A stretch of DNA of 40,712 bases, taken from contig CANQHE010000008.1 in assembly GCA_947623735.1 (NCBI GenBank), positions 1-40,712 of the forward strand, written 5' to 3'. The stretch comes from an uncultured Bacilli bacterium. GTDB taxonomy: Bacteria > Bacillota_I > Bacilli_A > RF39 > UBA660. The notes under the pieces were generated by a model, which was given only the letters and a program-made list of their open reading frames with translations, had not been told where the DNA came from and did not search any database. A program made the translations under genes and the position numbers. Shown one piece after another: positions 39,394 through 40,712 of the stretch. Position 1 is the first letter of the stretch; the number at the start of each line of letters is the position of its first letter.

Positions 39394-39921
39394 TTAATTC
39401 TCCTTACACCATAAATTACCATACGATGTACCTTCGCCACATTCATTTGGAGCATAAATTCTCGAAGTCTCACCGGAAACTGAAAATTCAAACAAACGAT
39501 TAAAAACTGGTAAATCTAATTGATAAAATATTTTAACTTGATAATATAAGGCATTAGGAAGTTCTGAATTAGCACTGACATTTACTCCTTTAATACAAAA
39601 AGCGGCATTTTTGGCACTTTCTCCCATAAACTCACCAGCTCTAGAAAAACCTACCCAACCATCATCACAATTACCAGTACTCCGATAACTTTCTTCTTGG
39701 AAATAATCTTTTATTTGTTCTGTAAAATTTTTACAAATATCTCCTGAAGTTGGATCATTAGTTGTACATAATCCCCCTTGATTTTTAATAATATTTAAAA
39801 GTTCATTTTTAACATTATATGCCTTAGAATAGTTAATTGACAAACTAATATAACCTGTAAAAATTACTACAAAGACGATTACAATATTAAAAAGCGAAAT
39901 TCCTCCTATTGCTTCCTTCAT
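39394..39921 (-). CDS. Pilin-like membrane protein (c)
   Basis: 175 residues, start MKEAIG, hydrophobic helix at about 8-29, then a soluble domain with six or more cysteines and late strand LYYQVKIFYQLDLPVFNRL. Paralogue of the following gene (NYSKAYNVKNELLNI versus NYSKTVKIKNEVISI). Probably an exported, assembled subunit. GGTGG lies upstream as ribosome binding site. Confidence 0.65.
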   Translation of the reverse strand: MKEAIGGISLFNIVIVFVVIFTGYISLSINYSKAYNVKNELLNIIKNQGGLCTTNDPTSGDICKNFTEQIKDYFQEESYRSTGNCDDGWVGFSRAGEFMGESAKNAAFCIKGVNVSANSELPNALYYQVKIFYQLDLPVFNRLFEFSVSGETSRIYAPNECGEGTSYGNLWCKEN

Positions 39922-39935
39922 CTAACCACCTTCAA

Positions 39936-40193
39936 TTAACCTTTCCAAGTGCACATAATTTTTTCATTAGGTTTCCCTTTAATATGACACTCGACAATAC
40001 CATCATCAGGTATTTTACACCTTCCATCACTATCTCTTGCTGGACACAAACATATTGCATTATCACATTGTGTTTGTTCATTAAAATTATTTTTAATTCT
40101 TGGCCATAAATATGTAAAGAAAAAAAGAGACAACATTGCCACTATTGTTACAACAATTACCGTTACATTAAGTTCACCTGTAGCCTCTTTCAT
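39936..40193 (-). CDS. Small pilin-like Cys-rich protein (b)
   Basis: 85 residues. Start MKEATGELN, hydrophobic span at about 10-30 (VTVIVVTIVAMLSLFFFTYLW), then a 50-residue domain with six cysteines likely to form disulfides. Paralogue of (a). The ribosome binding site GGAGG precedes the ATG. Major-pilin-like size. Confidence 0.7.
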   Translation of the reverse strand: MKEATGELNVTVIVVTIVAMLSLFFFTYLWPRIKNNFNEQTQCDNAICLCPARDSDGRCKIPDDGIVECHIKGKPNEKIMCTWKG

Positions 40194-40224
40194 CTCTTAA
40201 CCTCCATTTTATTTTAAAATGCTA

Positions 40225-40494
40225 TTAATCTCCACCAGAATCAGAATTATCTTGGTATGTACAAGTTATAGGTCCTTCACTAAAATTCTCACCATACATA
40301 CAAGAAGTACACTTTCTTTGTCCATTTTCAACCGTGCAACTAGCTGCATCACATTGTGCTTGAGAGCAATTGGTTGAAGCCGTTATACTATTCCTGATAC
40401 CAGGCCATACAAATGCATAAAAGAATGCTGCAACAGCCGCAATAGCAACTACTGTAACAACAGTCATATTTAACTCACCAGTAGCTTCTTTCAT
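40225..40494 (-). CDS. Small pilin-like Cys-rich protein (a)
   Basis: 89 residues. Start MKEATGELN, hydrophobic span about 10-30 (MTVVTVVAIAAVAAFFYAFVW), PGIRNSI and then a domain with six cysteines and an acidic end (NSDSGGD). The first gene of the operon, with AGGAGG before the ATG. Shares its first nine residues with (b). Sequence does not match the Flp signature QALVEY; the pilin label rests on size, Gly-terminated leader, helix and operon context. Confidence 0.7.
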   Translation of the reverse strand: MKEATGELNMTVVTVVAIAAVAAFFYAFVWPGIRNSITASTNCSQAQCDAASCTVENGQRKCTSCMYGENFSEGPITCTYQDNSDSGGD

Positions 40495-40529
40495 CTATTA
40501 TTCCTCCTTTTTTATTTTATCTGTATATT

Positions 40530-40558
40530 ATTATACCTAATTTTTTATAAAATATCAA
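40530..40558 (-). promoter_or_regulatory. Promoter of the pilin-like operon
   Basis: Minus strand TTGATA (40553-40558), 17 bp, TATAAT (40530-40535). In 40559-40712 I see no supported gene; it is AT-rich up to the window end. Confidence 0.65.
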
Positions 40559-40712
40559 CACTTAAGCATAACTTTACATAACCTTTTGTATAACTCTTAA
40601 ATCTTAAGATATAATGTCTACCATTTTTTAAAAACATTATTAATTAAAAAGTCAAGTGCAACTTTAGAATAATCAATAATAATTGAGAAATGCGATTTTA
40701 TGCCGAGAAAAC

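Noticed and set aside
40690-40712. Possible start of a plus-strand gene (ATG at 40690 or 40700, the latter giving MPRK as in Y1 transposases)
   Set aside because: Only a few codons are visible and there is no ribosome binding site at either ATG.
1-40712. CRISPR arrays, tRNA or rRNA genes, insertion sequences and prophage genes
   Set aside because: I saw no direct-repeat/spacer pattern, no tRNA cloverleaf and no rRNA-like stretch, and no intact transposase or phage structural gene.

Overview
The window looks like a chromosomal piece from a very AT-rich, monoderm Bacillota lineage, most like the uncultured gut Bacilli related to Mollicutes (RF39-type groups). Supporting signs are RNase J and RNase Y, a ymfF/ymfH-type M16 pair, Firmicutes-style LexA, AGGAGG-type ribosome binding sites, TTGACA/TATAAT promoters, and a Tad pilus locus without an outer-membrane secretin. 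TGA is a stop here (for example the ATGA overlap at 696-699), so the code is standard and not the Mycoplasma code. The taxonomic placement is inference.

Layout. 0.1-3.6 kb: a histidine-phosphatase fold protein without its catalytic His, a small membrane exporter, an unknown protein, TrmL, a thioredoxin-like protein without CXXC and a 53-residue membrane protein. 3.8-7.8 kb: RNase J, then an opposing CYTH-Ku-DNA ligase operon (non-homologous end joining). 7.9-11.5 kb: accessory module A, with a membrane-anchored surface protein whose C-terminus resembles a C-type-lectin variable region, a divergent tandem-HTH regulator, and an AAA/DUF4143 ATPase. 11.6-18.9 kb: RNase Y, RecA, ribosomal S4 with a structured leader, the M16 pair, a 45-residue membrane protein under a LexA-type box, and LexA. 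18.9-25.8 kb: U32 peptidase, RmuC, a VTT-domain membrane protein, FeoB, FeoA and a divergent MntR-type repressor with a palindromic operator. 25.8-30.6 kb: Tad pilus operon (flp, two TadE-like pseudopilins, TadZ, TadA, TadB, TadC). 30.7-35.7 kb: accessory module B, with a second AAA/DUF4143 ATPase, a DUF192 protein, a second lectin-like surface protein, a second tandem-HTH regulator, and an Rpn-family nuclease with a duplicated C-terminal domain. 35.7-40.7 kb: Obg, an unknown anchored protein, and an operon of four pilin-like proteins plus a degenerate TadZ/ParA-like protein.

The most interesting content is in the accessory modules. The two surface proteins end in short, GC-richer segments. 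Where these can be aligned, most differing codons keep the third base and change only the first two, while the codons between them are constant. That is the footprint expected of diversity-generating retroelement (DGR) variable regions templated by AAY codons. No reverse transcriptase or template repeat is in the window, so they would be remote targets. Each surface gene is divergent from a tandem-HTH regulator, and the two promoters share the same architecture (TTGACT, 17 bp, TATAAT, with a TTGAC direct repeat), as if each is a self-controlled cassette. The two AAA/DUF4143 genes share a different promoter design, with three 12-bp boxes at an exact 23-bp period. Other points worth following are a LexA-controlled 45-residue membrane protein divergent from lexA, an Rpn nuclease followed by a coupled stand-alone copy of its C-terminal domain, and the pilin-like array near the right end.

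The surface lectins, Tad pilus and pilin array together suggest a host- or community-attached lifestyle. This is inference from gene content only.
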